Assembly (NCBI RefSeq): GCF_900142385.1
Contig: NZ_FRAQ01000001.1
Coordinates: 992,001-1,056,000 of the forward strand
Reading direction: 5' to 3'
Origin: Marinobacter antarcticus
GTDB taxonomy: Bacteria; Pseudomonadota; Gammaproteobacteria; Pseudomonadales; Oleiphilaceae
DNA length: 64,000 nucleotides
Shown: piece after piece, positions 1-8,558 of the stretch
Layout: each line of letters opens with the position of its first letter
Position numbering within the stretch: position 1 is the stretch's first letter
Position numbers and translations under genes: made by a program
The notes under the pieces: model-generated
Told to the model about the DNA's origin: nothing
Databases searched by the model: none
The model's input: the letters and a program-made list of their open reading frames with translations, nothing else

Positions 1-743
1 ACAGTTTTCATCGCTACAACCGGGAGCAGATGGCGCGGCTGGCTGCCAAGGGCCAGTTCGGTGAGCGCAACCACTTTTCCCTTACCGCCAACCATATCGA
101 TAAGCTGGAAGCACTGTTTTACGACTACGGTCATTCAGGCAATGGCCGGTATCGTCAGTACGTGCATGATGAAGATCGCGACCTGCAGGCTGAGGGGCAT
201 AAGCCGGGAACGTTCACGGCCTGGGGGGCGCTGCAACCGGACACCGATCTTTTATTCTACGAAGGTCTGCACGGGGCCGTTGTGAGTGAGGCGTTTAACA
301 TTGCCCAGTATGTTGACTTGCTCATCGGAGTAGTGCCCATTGTGAATCTGGAGTGGATCCAGAAAATACACCGGGATACCCATCTGCGTGGTTACAGCCA
401 GGAAGCGGTAGTCGCAACAATCATCAATCGAATGGATGATTACGTTCACGATATAGTGCCGCAGTTTTCACACACTCATATAAACTTTCAGCGCATTCCT
501 CTGGTGGACACGTCCAACCCGTTTGTTGTCCGGGACGTGCCCACGGAAGATGAAAGCATGCTGGTGATCCGGTTCCGCGATGCCTCCGGAGTGGATTTTT
601 CCTACCTGCTGCAGGCGATACAGAACAGCACTCTCTCCCGTCACGACACCTTGGTTATTCCGGGCACAAAAATGGCACTGGCTATGGACCTGATCGTAAG
701 ACCCATGGTGCAGCGCCTTATAGCCCGGAAACCGTTTGCCTGA
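1..743 (+). CDS. Phosphoribulokinase-family protein (5' end cut by window)
   Basis: This is the C-terminal 247 or so residues of a phosphoribulokinase of the proteobacterial type, which would phosphorylate ribulose 5-phosphate with ATP. The frame is open to the left edge (the codons from base 3 read SFHRYNREQM), so the nucleotide-binding N-terminus with the P-loop lies outside. Family signatures are visible: HFSL, the block LLFYEGLHGAVV, VVPIVNLEWIQKIHRD and VDTSNPFVVRD. The downstream order, an OsmC-family gene then crp/vfr, resembles the E. coli prkB-yhfA-crp neighbourhood, with speD added. No RuBisCO gene is in view, so a Calvin-cycle role is not supported; prkB-like genes of heterotrophs have an unclear role. 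The family call is confident; the physiological substrate is not. Confidence 0.9.
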   Translation, partial: SFHRYNREQMARLAAKGQFGERNHFSLTANHIDKLEALFYDYGHSGNGRYRQYVHDEDRDLQAEGHKPGTFTAWGALQPDTDLLFYEGLHGAVVSEAFNIAQYVDLLIGVVPIVNLEWIQKIHRDTHLRGYSQEAVVATIINRMDDYVHDIVPQFSHTHINFQRIPLVDTSNPFVVRDVPTEDESMLVIRFRDASGVDFSYLLQAIQNSTLSRHDTLVIPGTKMALAMDLIVRPMVQRLIARKPFA

Positions 744-771
744 TACTGTCGGGCTCCCGCCTCGCAGTATC
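742..771. terminator. Possible convergent hairpin between phosphoribulokinase and speD
   Basis: An inverted repeat GATACTG / CAGTATC (742-748 and 765-771) encloses a GC-rich 16-base centre and overlaps the stop codon of the upstream gene. It sits between two convergent genes, where a bidirectional terminator is expected, but no T-run follows on either strand, so the call is weak. Confidence 0.3.
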
Positions 772-785
772 CTTGCCGTGGGTCG

Positions 786-1577
786 CTATTCCACGTTGCG
801 AGAGTAGAATATCTCCAGCTTTTCGCGCCGCAGGCGGTCCTCGATGGATTGCGCTACCTGCGGATCCAGGTCGTCGGCATTCACACCGAACACATGGTTG
901 TCCAGGTTGAATTCTTTCAGCATCATCTTGGTGTGAAAGAGATTTTCCTGATAAACGTTTACATCGATCATCTGGTAGGCGTTTTGTGTATCTTCAGTCA
1001 GGTAGTTCTGGATCGAATTGATGTCGTGATCAATGTAATGTTTGGTGCCGTCTACATCGCGGGTAAATCCGCGCACACGGTAGTCGACGGTCAACACATC
1101 GGAATCGAAGCTGTGGATCAGGTAGTTCAGCACCTTCAAAGGTGAGATCAGGCCGCAGGTGGACACATCAATGTCTGCCCGGAAGGTACTGATGCCTTCG
1201 TGTGGGTGGCTCTCCGGATAGGTGTGCACCGTGACGTGGCTCTTGTCCAGATGCGCCACAATGGTGTCGGGAAGCGGGCCGGGTGATTCTTCGTTGTCCG
1301 GTTCTTCTCCAGCCAACTCATGCTCAGCGATGAGCATAGTGACCGATGCGCCGTGAGGCTCGTAATCCTGACGGGCGATGTTGAGTACATTGGCGCCGAC
1401 AATCTTGACTACGTCGGTCAAGATCTGGGTCAGGCGCTCCGCATTGTACATTTCATCAATGTAATCAATGTAGGCTTCGCGCTGCTCTTCGGTCTGCGCG
1501 TAACAGATGTCGTAGATATTGAAGCTCAGAGATTTGGTCAGGTTGTTGAAACCGTGCAACTGGAGTTTTGGTTCCAT
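786..1577 (-). CDS. speD: S-adenosylmethionine decarboxylase proenzyme
   Basis: SpeD decarboxylates S-adenosylmethionine to give the aminopropyl donor for spermidine synthesis. At 263 residues it has the length of the E. coli-type enzyme. The self-processing site is visible in [14 protein letters not shown], with cleavage expected between Lys112 and Ser113, so that Ser113 becomes the pyruvoyl group; His118 and the later STCG (Cys141) belong to the conserved core. The gene is convergent with the phosphoribulokinase gene and lies 171 bases downstream of the OsmC-family gene on the same strand. In Pseudomonas the order speD, OsmC-family, vfr is the same. No speE is nearby. Confidence 0.96.
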   Translation of the reverse strand: MEPKLQLHGFNNLTKSLSFNIYDICYAQTEEQREAYIDYIDEMYNAERLTQILTDVVKIVGANVLNIARQDYEPHGASVTMLIAEHELAGEEPDNEESPGPLPDTIVAHLDKSHVTVHTYPESHPHEGISTFRADIDVSTCGLISPLKVLNYLIHSFDSDVLTVDYRVRGFTRDVDGTKHYIDHDINSIQNYLTEDTQNAYQMIDVNVYQENLFHTKMMLKEFNLDNHVFGVNADDLDPQVAQSIEDRLRREKLEIFYSRNVE

Positions 1578-1748
1578 ACTCAGCCCCTCCGGATTATGGA
1601 AATGAATGACGGCAGAGCGGCAATTGCCCGCTCTGCGGAGGCCGCCACCGAGTACTGACCAGGTTGTTCACCTTTTGCGCAGACCGGCGGAGAAAGGGCG
1701 GTATTATGCACTCCGCGCCCGGTGATGAATAGTAGTTGCGAGTAAGGG

Positions 1749-2171
1749 TTATTCAGCGTCACAGATTTCGTGGCTGTGGGTGATTTCCACGCCTGCTTTT
1801 TCAAGCATGATGGAAGCTGAACAGTACTTTTCGGCGGACAGGCTCACTGCTCGTTTTACCTGGTTTTCCTTCAGGTTGCGGCCGGTCACGACGAAGTGCA
1901 GGTGGATCTTTGTGAACACCGACGGCACGGCATCCGCTCGCTCGGCTTCCAGTTCGGCGTGGCAGGCGGTGACGTCCTGGCGGCTTTTTTTCAGAATGCT
2001 CATCACATCAAATGATGAGCAGCCTCCGAGACCCATCAGAAGCATTTCCATGGGGCGGGGGCCCAGATTTTCCCCGCCGTGATCGGGAGGGCCATCCAGT
2101 TGCACAGAATGCCCGGTGCCGCTGGTAACCTTGAAGCTGGCGTTGCCTGTCCAGTCGACAGTTGCTTTCAT
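1749..2171 (-). CDS. OsmC/YhfA-family protein
   Basis: This 140-residue protein belongs to the OsmC/Ohr superfamily, YhfA branch. The two conserved cysteines are present, one in GLGGCSSFDVMSIL (about residue 50) and one in SAEKYCSASIML (about residue 117). Those cysteines support a thiol-dependent peroxide-reducing activity in Ohr and OsmC, but the function of YhfA proteins has not been settled. It is divergent from vfr with a 275-base shared upstream region, the arrangement seen at E. coli yhfA-crp. The start ATG is preceded by an AGGAGA-type ribosome binding site (complement of tctcct at 2180-2185). Confidence 0.9.
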   Translation of the reverse strand: MKATVDWTGNASFKVTSGTGHSVQLDGPPDHGGENLGPRPMEMLLMGLGGCSSFDVMSILKKSRQDVTACHAELEAERADAVPSVFTKIHLHFVVTGRNLKENQVKRAVSLSAEKYCSASIMLEKAGVEITHSHEICDAE

Positions 2172-2446
2172 GACGGGTGTTCTCCTGTTACATAGGGGCG
2201 GGCATCGGCCAGCCCGGAAATAATCGGGGGCAGAATGTTAGCACAACCCGGGTTTACTGATAGCTGCCTGACAGTTGGTGGCAAACATCCCGGATACATC
2301 TTGTATACTGTTTCCAGTTGCCCGAAGCGGGCCTTCTTGTTATAACTTGCTCTGTTTTGTAGCGAAAATAAATGAACCCGCAGGGAAAGCTGGGTAAACA
2401 ACAAACATCGGAACCCGCCAGTATTTGAGGAGGCAGGACTCGCACC
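2172..2446. promoter_or_regulatory. Divergent control region of the OsmC-family gene and vfr
   Basis: This 275-base non-coding region must hold the promoters of both flanking genes. Visible elements are a TATACT hexamer at about 2303 in a -10-like context, a short hairpin GCCCG-aag-CGGGC (2320-2332), and the vfr ribosome binding site AGGAGG at 2428-2433. I find no convincing TGTGA-N6-TCACA site for autoregulation. Promoter assignment is inference. Confidence 0.45.
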
Positions 2447-3088
2447 ATGGCCACTATCGTCAAGCCGGTTGAGCAGAAAACCAAACATCTCGATTATTTT
2501 CTTTCGCAGTGTCATCGCCGCCGGTATCCGGCCAAGAGCACCATCATTTATGCAGGTGACAAAAGCGACTCCCTCTTTTACATCGTGAAAGGTTCCGTCA
2601 CGGTCATTATTGAAGATGATGATGGCCGCGAGATGATTATGGCTTACCTCAATGCCGGAGACTTCTTTGGCGAAATGGGGCTGTTTGACAACATGGATTC
2701 CCGCAGCGCCTGGGTGAAGGCCAAAACCGAATGTGAGGTGGCTGAGATCAGCTACCCAAAATTCCGGGAAATTGCCCAGCAGGATCTTGGGGTGCTCTAC
2801 TTTATTGGCGAGCAGATGGCCTCCCGCCTACGCCAGACTACCCGTAAAGTCGGCGACCTGGCGTTCCTTGATGTGACCGGTCGGGTTGCCCGCACTTTGC
2901 TGGACTTGTGCAAGGAGCCGGACGCCATGACTCATCCGGACGGCATGCAGATCAAGATCACCCGCCAGGAAATCGGCCGTATTGTGGGCTGCTCCCGCGA
3001 GATGGTGGGCCGGGTTTTGAAAACTCTCGAAGAGCAGGGTCTTGTCAGGGTCAAGGGCAAGACCATGGTGGTTTTTGGTACCCGCTGA
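2447..3088 (+). CDS. vfr: cAMP-binding global regulator Vfr/CRP
   Basis: A CRP-family transcription factor of 213 residues, close to Pseudomonas Vfr and E. coli CRP. Residues 1-130 form the cyclic-nucleotide-binding beta-roll; the phosphate-binding cassette reads [20 protein letters not shown], with the Glu, Arg and Ser that contact cAMP. A long dimerisation helix follows (about 115-140), then a winged helix-turn-helix with the recognition helix in [27 protein letters not shown], nearly identical to CRP. It should therefore bind TGTGA-type half sites in response to cAMP. The ATG at 2447 has an AGGAGG 13 bases upstream. It is divergent from the OsmC-family gene and convergent with modC. Confidence 0.95.
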   Translation: MATIVKPVEQKTKHLDYFLSQCHRRRYPAKSTIIYAGDKSDSLFYIVKGSVTVIIEDDDGREMIMAYLNAGDFFGEMGLFDNMDSRSAWVKAKTECEVAEISYPKFREIAQQDLGVLYFIGEQMASRLRQTTRKVGDLAFLDVTGRVARTLLDLCKEPDAMTHPDGMQIKITRQEIGRIVGCSREMVGRVLKTLEEQGLVRVKGKTMVVFGTR

Positions 3089-3095
3089 GTCATTG

Positions 3096-3120
3096 CGGGG
3101 TTTCTAAGCCAGAAGCCCCG
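3096..3120. terminator. Hairpin between vfr and modC
   Basis: CGGGGTTTCT-aagcc-AGAAGCCCCG forms a 10-pair stem with one G-T wobble and a 5-base loop. It lies just after the vfr stop and abuts the modC stop, so it could end both transcripts. No long T-run follows on either strand, so efficiency is uncertain. Confidence 0.5.
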
Positions 3121-4209
3121 TCAGTCAACAATCGCTACAGACTTCACCTGCATCCAGACCTGCTGCCCGGGCGCAATAGCAAGGTTGTGTACGGCTCGTG
3201 TCGTAAGACGCGAGAGAAATGGAGTTTGTCCTGCCAGCAGGCGCACCATGGAGGTCCCCGGGCTGACGTTCGAGGCTATTTCGTCAACGGTAGCGAGAAG
3301 AAGGTTCTGGATACTCTGATCGGTCTGCTCGCTCAGAGCCAGGCTGATATCCTTGGCAAGCACTTGCAGACGTATCCTTTGCCCGGTTGCCAGGTCTTCA
3401 TCCGCTCTTAACCAGAGATGGCCTCCTGCGAAATCAGCGCGGCACAGGTGCCACTGATCATCACGCTCCGAGATGGTCGCATCGAGAATCACGCCGGCAT
3501 CGTCTTCAAGGCCAAAGGGCTGATCGGTTCGCGCCATGATCTGTTGCAGCGGGCCTTCGGCAACAACCCGTCCCTTGTCCATCATCACAATGTGATCTGC
3601 CAGCCGCGAGACTTCGGCGGTGGAATGGGAAACATAGAGCATGGGGATGGACAGGTTGTCCCGCAGAGCTTCCAGATAGGGCATGATCTCCTGTTTGCTT
3701 TGCTGGTCAAGAGCAGACAGGGGTTCGTCCATCAGCAGGAGTCTGGGGCTGGTCAGCAGCGCCCGGGCAATAGCAACACGCTGGCGCTCCCCACCTGAGA
3801 GCTTTTCCGGCATGCGCTCAAGCAGGTGGGAAAGGCCCAGCCATTCAGTGGCCTGATCGAAGGAAATCTGGCGCTCGCTTTTCGGAGTGCGCCGGTATCC
3901 GTACATCAGATTTCGTTTTACCGAGAGGTGGGGGAACAGGCTGGTTTCCTGAAACACGTAGGCCAGAGGGCGCTGGTGAACAGGGCGGCCGCCACTCTCA
4001 CCCTCTCTCTGCCATTCATCACCGTTAACCCGCATGATGCCTTCTGCCGCCTGCAAGCCTGCCATACAGCGCAGCAGCGTTGTTTTACCGCAGCCAGAGT
4101 GCCCGAACAGGGCGGTGAGCCCGCTACCGGGAAGGTCCAGATCGACATCCAGTGCAAACGCCCCGAAGTGGCAGCTGAAGCGTGCCTGTATTCCTGATGA
4201 GCCCGTCAT
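3121..4209 (-). CDS. modC: Molybdate ABC transporter ATP-binding protein
   Basis: ATPase of the molybdate importer, 362 residues. Walker A is GHSGCGKTT (36-44), the signature motif is LSGGERQRVAIARALL and Walker B is LLLMDEPLSALD, followed by a switch His in YVSHSTAEV. The C-terminal third (from about residue 240) is a regulatory TOBE/MOP-type region, which distinguishes ModC from other importer ATPases. The start overlaps the modB stop by four bases (ATGA), indicating translational coupling in a modABC operon. It is convergent with vfr. Confidence 0.95.
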   Translation of the reverse strand: MTGSSGIQARFSCHFGAFALDVDLDLPGSGLTALFGHSGCGKTTLLRCMAGLQAAEGIMRVNGDEWQREGESGGRPVHQRPLAYVFQETSLFPHLSVKRNLMYGYRRTPKSERQISFDQATEWLGLSHLLERMPEKLSGGERQRVAIARALLTSPRLLLMDEPLSALDQQSKQEIMPYLEALRDNLSIPMLYVSHSTAEVSRLADHIVMMDKGRVVAEGPLQQIMARTDQPFGLEDDAGVILDATISERDDQWHLCRADFAGGHLWLRADEDLATGQRIRLQVLAKDISLALSEQTDQSIQNLLLATVDEIASNVSPGTSMVRLLAGQTPFLSRLTTRAVHNLAIAPGQQVWMQVKSVAIVD

Positions 4210-4883
4210 TTGACCAGTCCTGACTGCATCCGGCCGTTGAGTGAATACAGCATCACGAGCACCACAAAGGAGAAGACAACCATGCCGGCTGCCAGCCAGT
4301 GGGCCTGGGCATACTCCAGGGATTCCACGTGATCGTAGATAGCCACCGAGAGCACCTTGGTTTCACCGGGGATGTTGCCGCCGATCATCAGTACAACGCC
4401 AAACTCGCCGATGGTATGGGCGAAGGTGAGTACGCCAGCGGTGAGAAAGCCCGGCCGGGCGAGTGGGATAACAATGGAAAAAAAGCGGTCCCGGGGTGAG
4501 GCCCGGAGTGTAGACGCCACTTCAAGAAGTTGCTGATTAATCGATCCAAAAGCATTTTGCAGTGGCTGAACGGTAAACGGCAGCGAATAAATGACCGATG
4601 CAATAACCAATCCCTCGAAGGTGAATGGTAACAGGCCCAGCCCCAACTGCTCGGTGATCTGACCAACCACGCCTTTTGGTCCCATCAGCACCAAAAGGTA
4701 GAACCCGAGAACCGTAGGGGGCAATACCAGAGGCAATGCGACAATCGCCGCAATGGGCTGTCTTACCCAGTGCTGGCTGCGAGCCAGCCACCAGGCGATA
4801 GGCGTTCCCACTACCAGGAGCACGGCTGTGGTAAAACCCGCGAGTTTCAGGGTGAGCCACACGGGCTCCCAATATATGTCCAT
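4206..4883 (-). CDS. modB: Molybdate ABC transporter permease
   Basis: Integral membrane permease, 225 residues, with about five or six membrane segments starting at LTLKLAGFTTAVLLVVGTPI. The EAA loop that contacts ModC is recognisable in EVASTLRASPRDRFFSIVIPLARPGF. GEFGVVLMIGGNIPGETKVLSVAIYD is a characteristic ModB stretch. It is 20 bases downstream of modA and overlaps modC by four bases. Confidence 0.95.
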   Translation of the reverse strand: MDIYWEPVWLTLKLAGFTTAVLLVVGTPIAWWLARSQHWVRQPIAAIVALPLVLPPTVLGFYLLVLMGPKGVVGQITEQLGLGLLPFTFEGLVIASVIYSLPFTVQPLQNAFGSINQQLLEVASTLRASPRDRFFSIVIPLARPGFLTAGVLTFAHTIGEFGVVLMIGGNIPGETKVLSVAIYDHVESLEYAQAHWLAAGMVVFSFVVLVMLYSLNGRMQSGLVK

Positions 4884-4903
4884 GGTATCGGCCGGGTTAT
4901 TGC

Positions 4904-5665
4904 TCAGTGTTCGGTTTCATAACCAAATTCTTCAATGATGCCCCTGGCTTTGTCGCCGCGCAGGAACTCAAGAAACTGGTGAGCCGCATCGTTATTCTCG
5001 CCACGGCTCAGAAGAATAGCCTGTTGATTGATTTGGGAATAGTAGGCTTGCGGAATCATCCATAGGGAGCCACCTTGCTCATCCCAGGCTCGCACCTGCG
5101 AGAGAGCTACAAAGCCGGATTGGGCATTGGTGGTGGCGACAAACTGGAAAGCCTGGGCGATAGAGTCGCCGCGTACAAGGCGATCCTGCAAAGGTTCCCA
5201 GAGATTCAGCCTGGACAGCACTTCCTGGGCCGCAAAGCCGTAAGGTGCAGTTTTCGGGTTCGCAATGGCCAGTCGGGTAAAGTCGCCGGATTCAAGCCAG
5301 GCCTTGGGGTCTTCAAATGTCCCGGGGACAGGGCTCCAGAGCACCAGTTTTCCACGGGCGTATGTGAACCGGGTGCCTGCTAAGCCCTGACCGTTCTGCT
5401 CAAGAAGCTCGGGCCGGCGGCTGTCGGCAGCGAGAAACACGTCAAATGGCGCACCATTATCTATTTGCGCATACAGTTTCCCAGTGGAACCATAGCTTGC
5501 AACCGCTTCGAGCCCGGTGGCCTCGCCAAATGCCGCGATGAGGTCACGAGTCGTGTCAGTAAAGTTGGCGGCCACAGCAAGACGAATATCGGCGGCGTGA
5601 GCAATACTGCTGAATGCTAGGAACAGGCATAGTGCCACCCGTTGGTGGTACCGCTTTTTGAACAT
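4904..5665 (-). CDS. modA: Molybdate-binding periplasmic protein
   Basis: Solute-binding component of the molybdate importer, 253 residues. A cleavable signal peptide is visible (basic MFKKRYHQR, hydrophobic core, AHA-ADIRL cleavage site). The mature start ADIRLAVAANFTDTTRDLIAAF and the motifs YGSTGKLYAQIDNGAPFDVFLAAD are typical of ModA, with the oxyanion-binding serines in those regions. First gene of modABC. It starts only 30 bases after the hydrolase gene upstream, so it may be partly cotranscribed with that gene. I see no Moco riboswitch or palindromic ModE-type box in the short gap. Confidence 0.95.
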   Translation of the reverse strand: MFKKRYHQRVALCLFLAFSSIAHAADIRLAVAANFTDTTRDLIAAFGEATGLEAVASYGSTGKLYAQIDNGAPFDVFLAADSRRPELLEQNGQGLAGTRFTYARGKLVLWSPVPGTFEDPKAWLESGDFTRLAIANPKTAPYGFAAQEVLSRLNLWEPLQDRLVRGDSIAQAFQFVATTNAQSGFVALSQVRAWDEQGGSLWMIPQAYYSQINQQAILLSRGENNDAAHQFLEFLRGDKARGIIEEFGYETEH

Positions 5666-5695
5666 GGATGCGAGCCCCTTCAGGCCTTTGTTATG

Positions 5696-6601
5696 TCAGG
5701 TTTGCAGGTCGAGCAGCGACTGTACATGCTCTCGGACGTCTCTGACATTGGTTTCATTCAGCATCTCGTGTCGACCACCTTCAAACAACCGAAGGCTTGT
5801 CTCCCGGACGCCGGCGTTGCGGATGTTCTGAAAGTGCCGGGTAACACCTTTGCCCATTTCCCCAACAGGGTCGTCTGAGCCGGAAAACAGGTGAACGGGG
5901 AGATCCTTGCGCCACCTTGAAGGTTCAATAGCAAGCATACCCTGAATGAAATCATGCCACAGCCCTATGGTGCATTCGAACCCACAGAGCGGATCCGATA
6001 CGTATCCATCTACTTGGCCGGTATCCCGGCTTAACCAGTCGCAGTCGGTTCGGTTTGGCCGGAACATGCGGTTAAACTTGCCAAAGGACATGTTGGCAAT
6101 GGTTGGGCTTCGATGGTGGCTACCGTGTAATCGGCGGATTCCGCCAATCAAAACTCCAGATATCCATAATTGCGGGCGGTGAATGCGATTGGTCGCGCTG
6201 AGTATCAGCTTATCCAGAGAATCAGGATGCTGCTGTGCGCAGCTTTGGGCGATGAACGACCCCATGCTGTGTCCAAGCAAAGCCAATGGAATAGTAGGGA
6301 AGCGTTCCCGGGTATCAAGCAGTACCTGGTTTAGATCGTCGACCACCTTTCCCCAGCCGTCCGTATCACTGTAGTGGCCAAGTTGATCGGGTGGGCACTC
6401 AGGGCCGTGGCCCCGGTGATTCATCGTAACAACGGCAATATCCCGTTCGGTCAGCCAGCGGGCGAAATCTGCGTAGCGCCCCGCATGTTCTGCCATGCCG
6501 TGGGCGATAACCAGAGCTGAGCGAGGCGAGCTGGGGCAAACAACCGTTCCGGTTATAGTGTGATTATTCTGGCCGTTCAGGCTTAAGGGTTGCTCTTGCA
6601 T
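5696..6601 (-). CDS. Alpha/beta hydrolase, monoacylglycerol lipase/lysophospholipase type
   Basis: A 301-residue serine hydrolase of the Hydrolase_4 (monoacylglycerol lipase/PldB) group. The oxyanion-hole motif is VIAHGMAEHAGRYADFARWL, the nucleophile elbow is GHSMGS (about residue 112), an acid lies in FSGSDDPVG and the catalytic His in EGGRHEMLNE. No signal peptide is seen, so it is probably cytosolic. Its first 38 bases overlap the end of the sterol-desaturase-like gene, which suggests cotranscription and a shared role in lipid turnover. The substrate cannot be read from sequence. Confidence 0.85.
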   Translation of the reverse strand: MQEQPLSLNGQNNHTITGTVVCPSSPRSALVIAHGMAEHAGRYADFARWLTERDIAVVTMNHRGHGPECPPDQLGHYSDTDGWGKVVDDLNQVLLDTRERFPTIPLALLGHSMGSFIAQSCAQQHPDSLDKLILSATNRIHRPQLWISGVLIGGIRRLHGSHHRSPTIANMSFGKFNRMFRPNRTDCDWLSRDTGQVDGYVSDPLCGFECTIGLWHDFIQGMLAIEPSRWRKDLPVHLFSGSDDPVGEMGKGVTRHFQNIRNAGVRETSLRLFEGGRHEMLNETNVRDVREHVQSLLDLQT

Positions 6602-7541
6602 GCTGTGTTCCGGAAGCGGGTGAGGCCGGGCGTTCCCACTCCGGCGGTTTCCAAAGGTGGTTTAGTCGAGACACTAGTCCACCAGGGCGGGCCATGTCGC
6701 GGAACAGATCCACGTATTCGTGGGTCCAGAGGACAAACAGGTTGTTGGACGGCGCCGGGCGAGTAATGCCGTAATCGACCGGGATCCTGGCGTCCTCATC
6801 GGTAAAGGTTCCGAACACGCGATCCCAGATGATCAGGGTGCCGCCATAATTACGGTCAATATAGTCCGGGTTGCGGCCATGATGAACTCGATGATGGCCC
6901 GGGGTGTTGAATACCCGTTCGATCCAGCGCGGCAGTCGCCCCACCAGCGTGGTGTGAACAAAGAACTGATAGACCAGAGACAGTGCATAGGCGATGCCTA
7001 TCCATACCGGATTAAAGCCCAGCAGGGCCATGGGCAGGTAAAAGGCCCATCCGCCATTGAAGATGTTAGTCGGGTTTTGGCGCATGGCCGTGGAGAAGTT
7101 CATTCGCTCTGAGGAATGGTGCACCACATGAGCGGCCCAGAACCAGCGTATGCGATGACTGGCGCGGTGCATCCAGTAAAAGCAGAAGTCCACACCCAGA
7201 AAGGTAAGGAAGCCGGTCAGCCAGTTCAGCTCCAGCTCAAAAAGGCGGTAGTGGTAGCACAGTGCGTAAACCGGAAAGGCAATGATGCCGGCAAACAGTA
7301 GCTCGGTGGCTTGATAACCCGCCCCCAGGGTGAAATTGCGGACCGCTTCCCGGGTATCCATCAGCAGCGGGTTGTGCCGTATTTTCAGGTATTCCAAGAC
7401 TGTTACTGCAAGAAAAACCGGTGTCGCAAGAACAAATATAAGCTGTCGCTCATCCAGCGCCAGCCACGGGGAAGCCGACTGCCAGAGAGCCAGCAGGCCA
7501 CTTTCTTCAAGTACAGATAACATCATGTCTGCCAGCGACAT
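6564..7541 (-). CDS. Sterol desaturase/fatty acid hydroxylase-family membrane protein
   Basis: A di-iron integral membrane oxygenase, about 325 residues from the ATG at 7541 (MSLADMML); an upstream ATG at 7601 would add 20 residues, and neither start has a clear ribosome binding site. Histidine clusters that bind the two irons are visible: HRASH, HVVHHSSE and HRVHHGRN with a further His. Several hydrophobic segments precede and separate them. Family members hydroxylate or desaturate sterols, fatty acids, carotenoids or ether lipids; the substrate here is unknown. The overlap with the lipase-like gene downstream hints at a lipid substrate. Confidence 0.85.
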   Translation of the reverse strand: MSLADMMLSVLEESGLLALWQSASPWLALDERQLIFVLATPVFLAVTVLEYLKIRHNPLLMDTREAVRNFTLGAGYQATELLFAGIIAFPVYALCYHYRLFELELNWLTGFLTFLGVDFCFYWMHRASHRIRWFWAAHVVHHSSERMNFSTAMRQNPTNIFNGGWAFYLPMALLGFNPVWIGIAYALSLVYQFFVHTTLVGRLPRWIERVFNTPGHHRVHHGRNPDYIDRNYGGTLIIWDRVFGTFTDEDARIPVDYGITRPAPSNNLFVLWTHEYVDLFRDMARPGGLVSRLNHLWKPPEWERPASPASGTQHARATLKPERPE

Positions 7542-7642
7542 ACGGTTCTGCCCGGTTATAGGTTCCGCTCCATTCTGACACGAGCTCGTGGGGCGGGGCA
7601 TGTCGTATCACGCCATCAGGAGTAGCGATTTACGCCACGGGG

Positions 7643-8383
7643 CTACCGGTAATCGCTGTAAACTTTGTTGAGTACCTGCAGTTGTGGCTGCCACTGATTG
7701 AGCCAGGTTTGTATTTCCTTTGGTATCCGCGCCGGTTTTGGCCAGGGTACCGGGTAGGCCCCGGGCTGAAACAGCGGCGCGAAAAGCGCAGCAACTGTCA
7801 GATCCGCACGCGAGAATGACTCGCCGACCAGGAACGGCTGCTGACTGTAGGTCTCCGCCAGTTCGCTAAGCAGGCTTTCTATGACTTTGCGTGATTCTTC
7901 GGCGGTTTTCTCGTTGATTTTCATCCATTTCCGCATGACTTCGTTTACCCGGCTGAACGTCAGGCTGAGCAGAATGCGATTGTAAAAGGGTGTGCCTGCG
8001 GTCAGTAATGGCACCACAATTTTCGGGCGCTGCAGGAAATGATGGTAGGAGTAACAGCGGACTGCGGGACCAGCCTCTTTATCCAGGCGCTTTTCCCACG
8101 TCAGGGCCTGCGCTTTTGCAAGTTCATCAACCGGGGTGAGCGGCTTATCGGGAAATGTCAGGTCAAGGTAGTCGAGTATGTCGGATGAACCCTGGATCAC
8201 CTCGCCATCATGTTCCAGCACTGGAACAGAAGCGCCCGCACCTCTGGTGAGCCTCTGTACGGTTTTTACGTGCTGCCCCGGCAGCAGGTTGGTGGTTTCA
8301 TAATTGAGCTTCTTGTAATCCAGTGCCCAGCGGATTTTCTCACAGTAATGTGATATGGCGAATTGATAGAGCCTGAGAGCCAT
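7643..8383 (-). CDS. Glutathione S-transferase-family protein
   Basis: A 246-residue GST-fold protein. The thioredoxin-like N-terminal domain begins MALRLYQFAISHYCEKIRWALDYK and contains the cis-proline motif SVPVLEHDGEVIQGSSDILDYLD, where Ser follows the Glu/Gly seen in glutathione-binding sites. An all-helical C-terminal domain follows, with the capping motif FLVGESFSRADLTVAALFAPLF. The substrate is not predictable. It stands alone, 41 bases or more from the hydroxylase gene downstream and divergent from the lipoprotein gene. Confidence 0.88.
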   Translation of the reverse strand: MALRLYQFAISHYCEKIRWALDYKKLNYETTNLLPGQHVKTVQRLTRGAGASVPVLEHDGEVIQGSSDILDYLDLTFPDKPLTPVDELAKAQALTWEKRLDKEAGPAVRCYSYHHFLQRPKIVVPLLTAGTPFYNRILLSLTFSRVNEVMRKWMKINEKTAEESRKVIESLLSELAETYSQQPFLVGESFSRADLTVAALFAPLFQPGAYPVPWPKPARIPKEIQTWLNQWQPQLQVLNKVYSDYR

Positions 8384-8558
8384 GCGGTGCCTCCTGAGTG
8401 ATGGGTTTCAGCATAGCCTTGAGCCCGAGGGATAAAAAGCGGCGCGGCTGTACGAATTTCGCGTTTTTAATGGTTGTTTGGCTTCGCCAAATGGTTTTAC
8501 CCCGGGCTTGTCTTTAAAATGCCGGCATTCGTTCACGATATAATAATAGGATGTGTCT

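Noticed and set aside
8539..8544. A perfect TATAAT before the lipoprotein gene
   Set aside because: No -35 with proper spacing, and a start about seven bases downstream would cut off the AGGA ribosome binding site.
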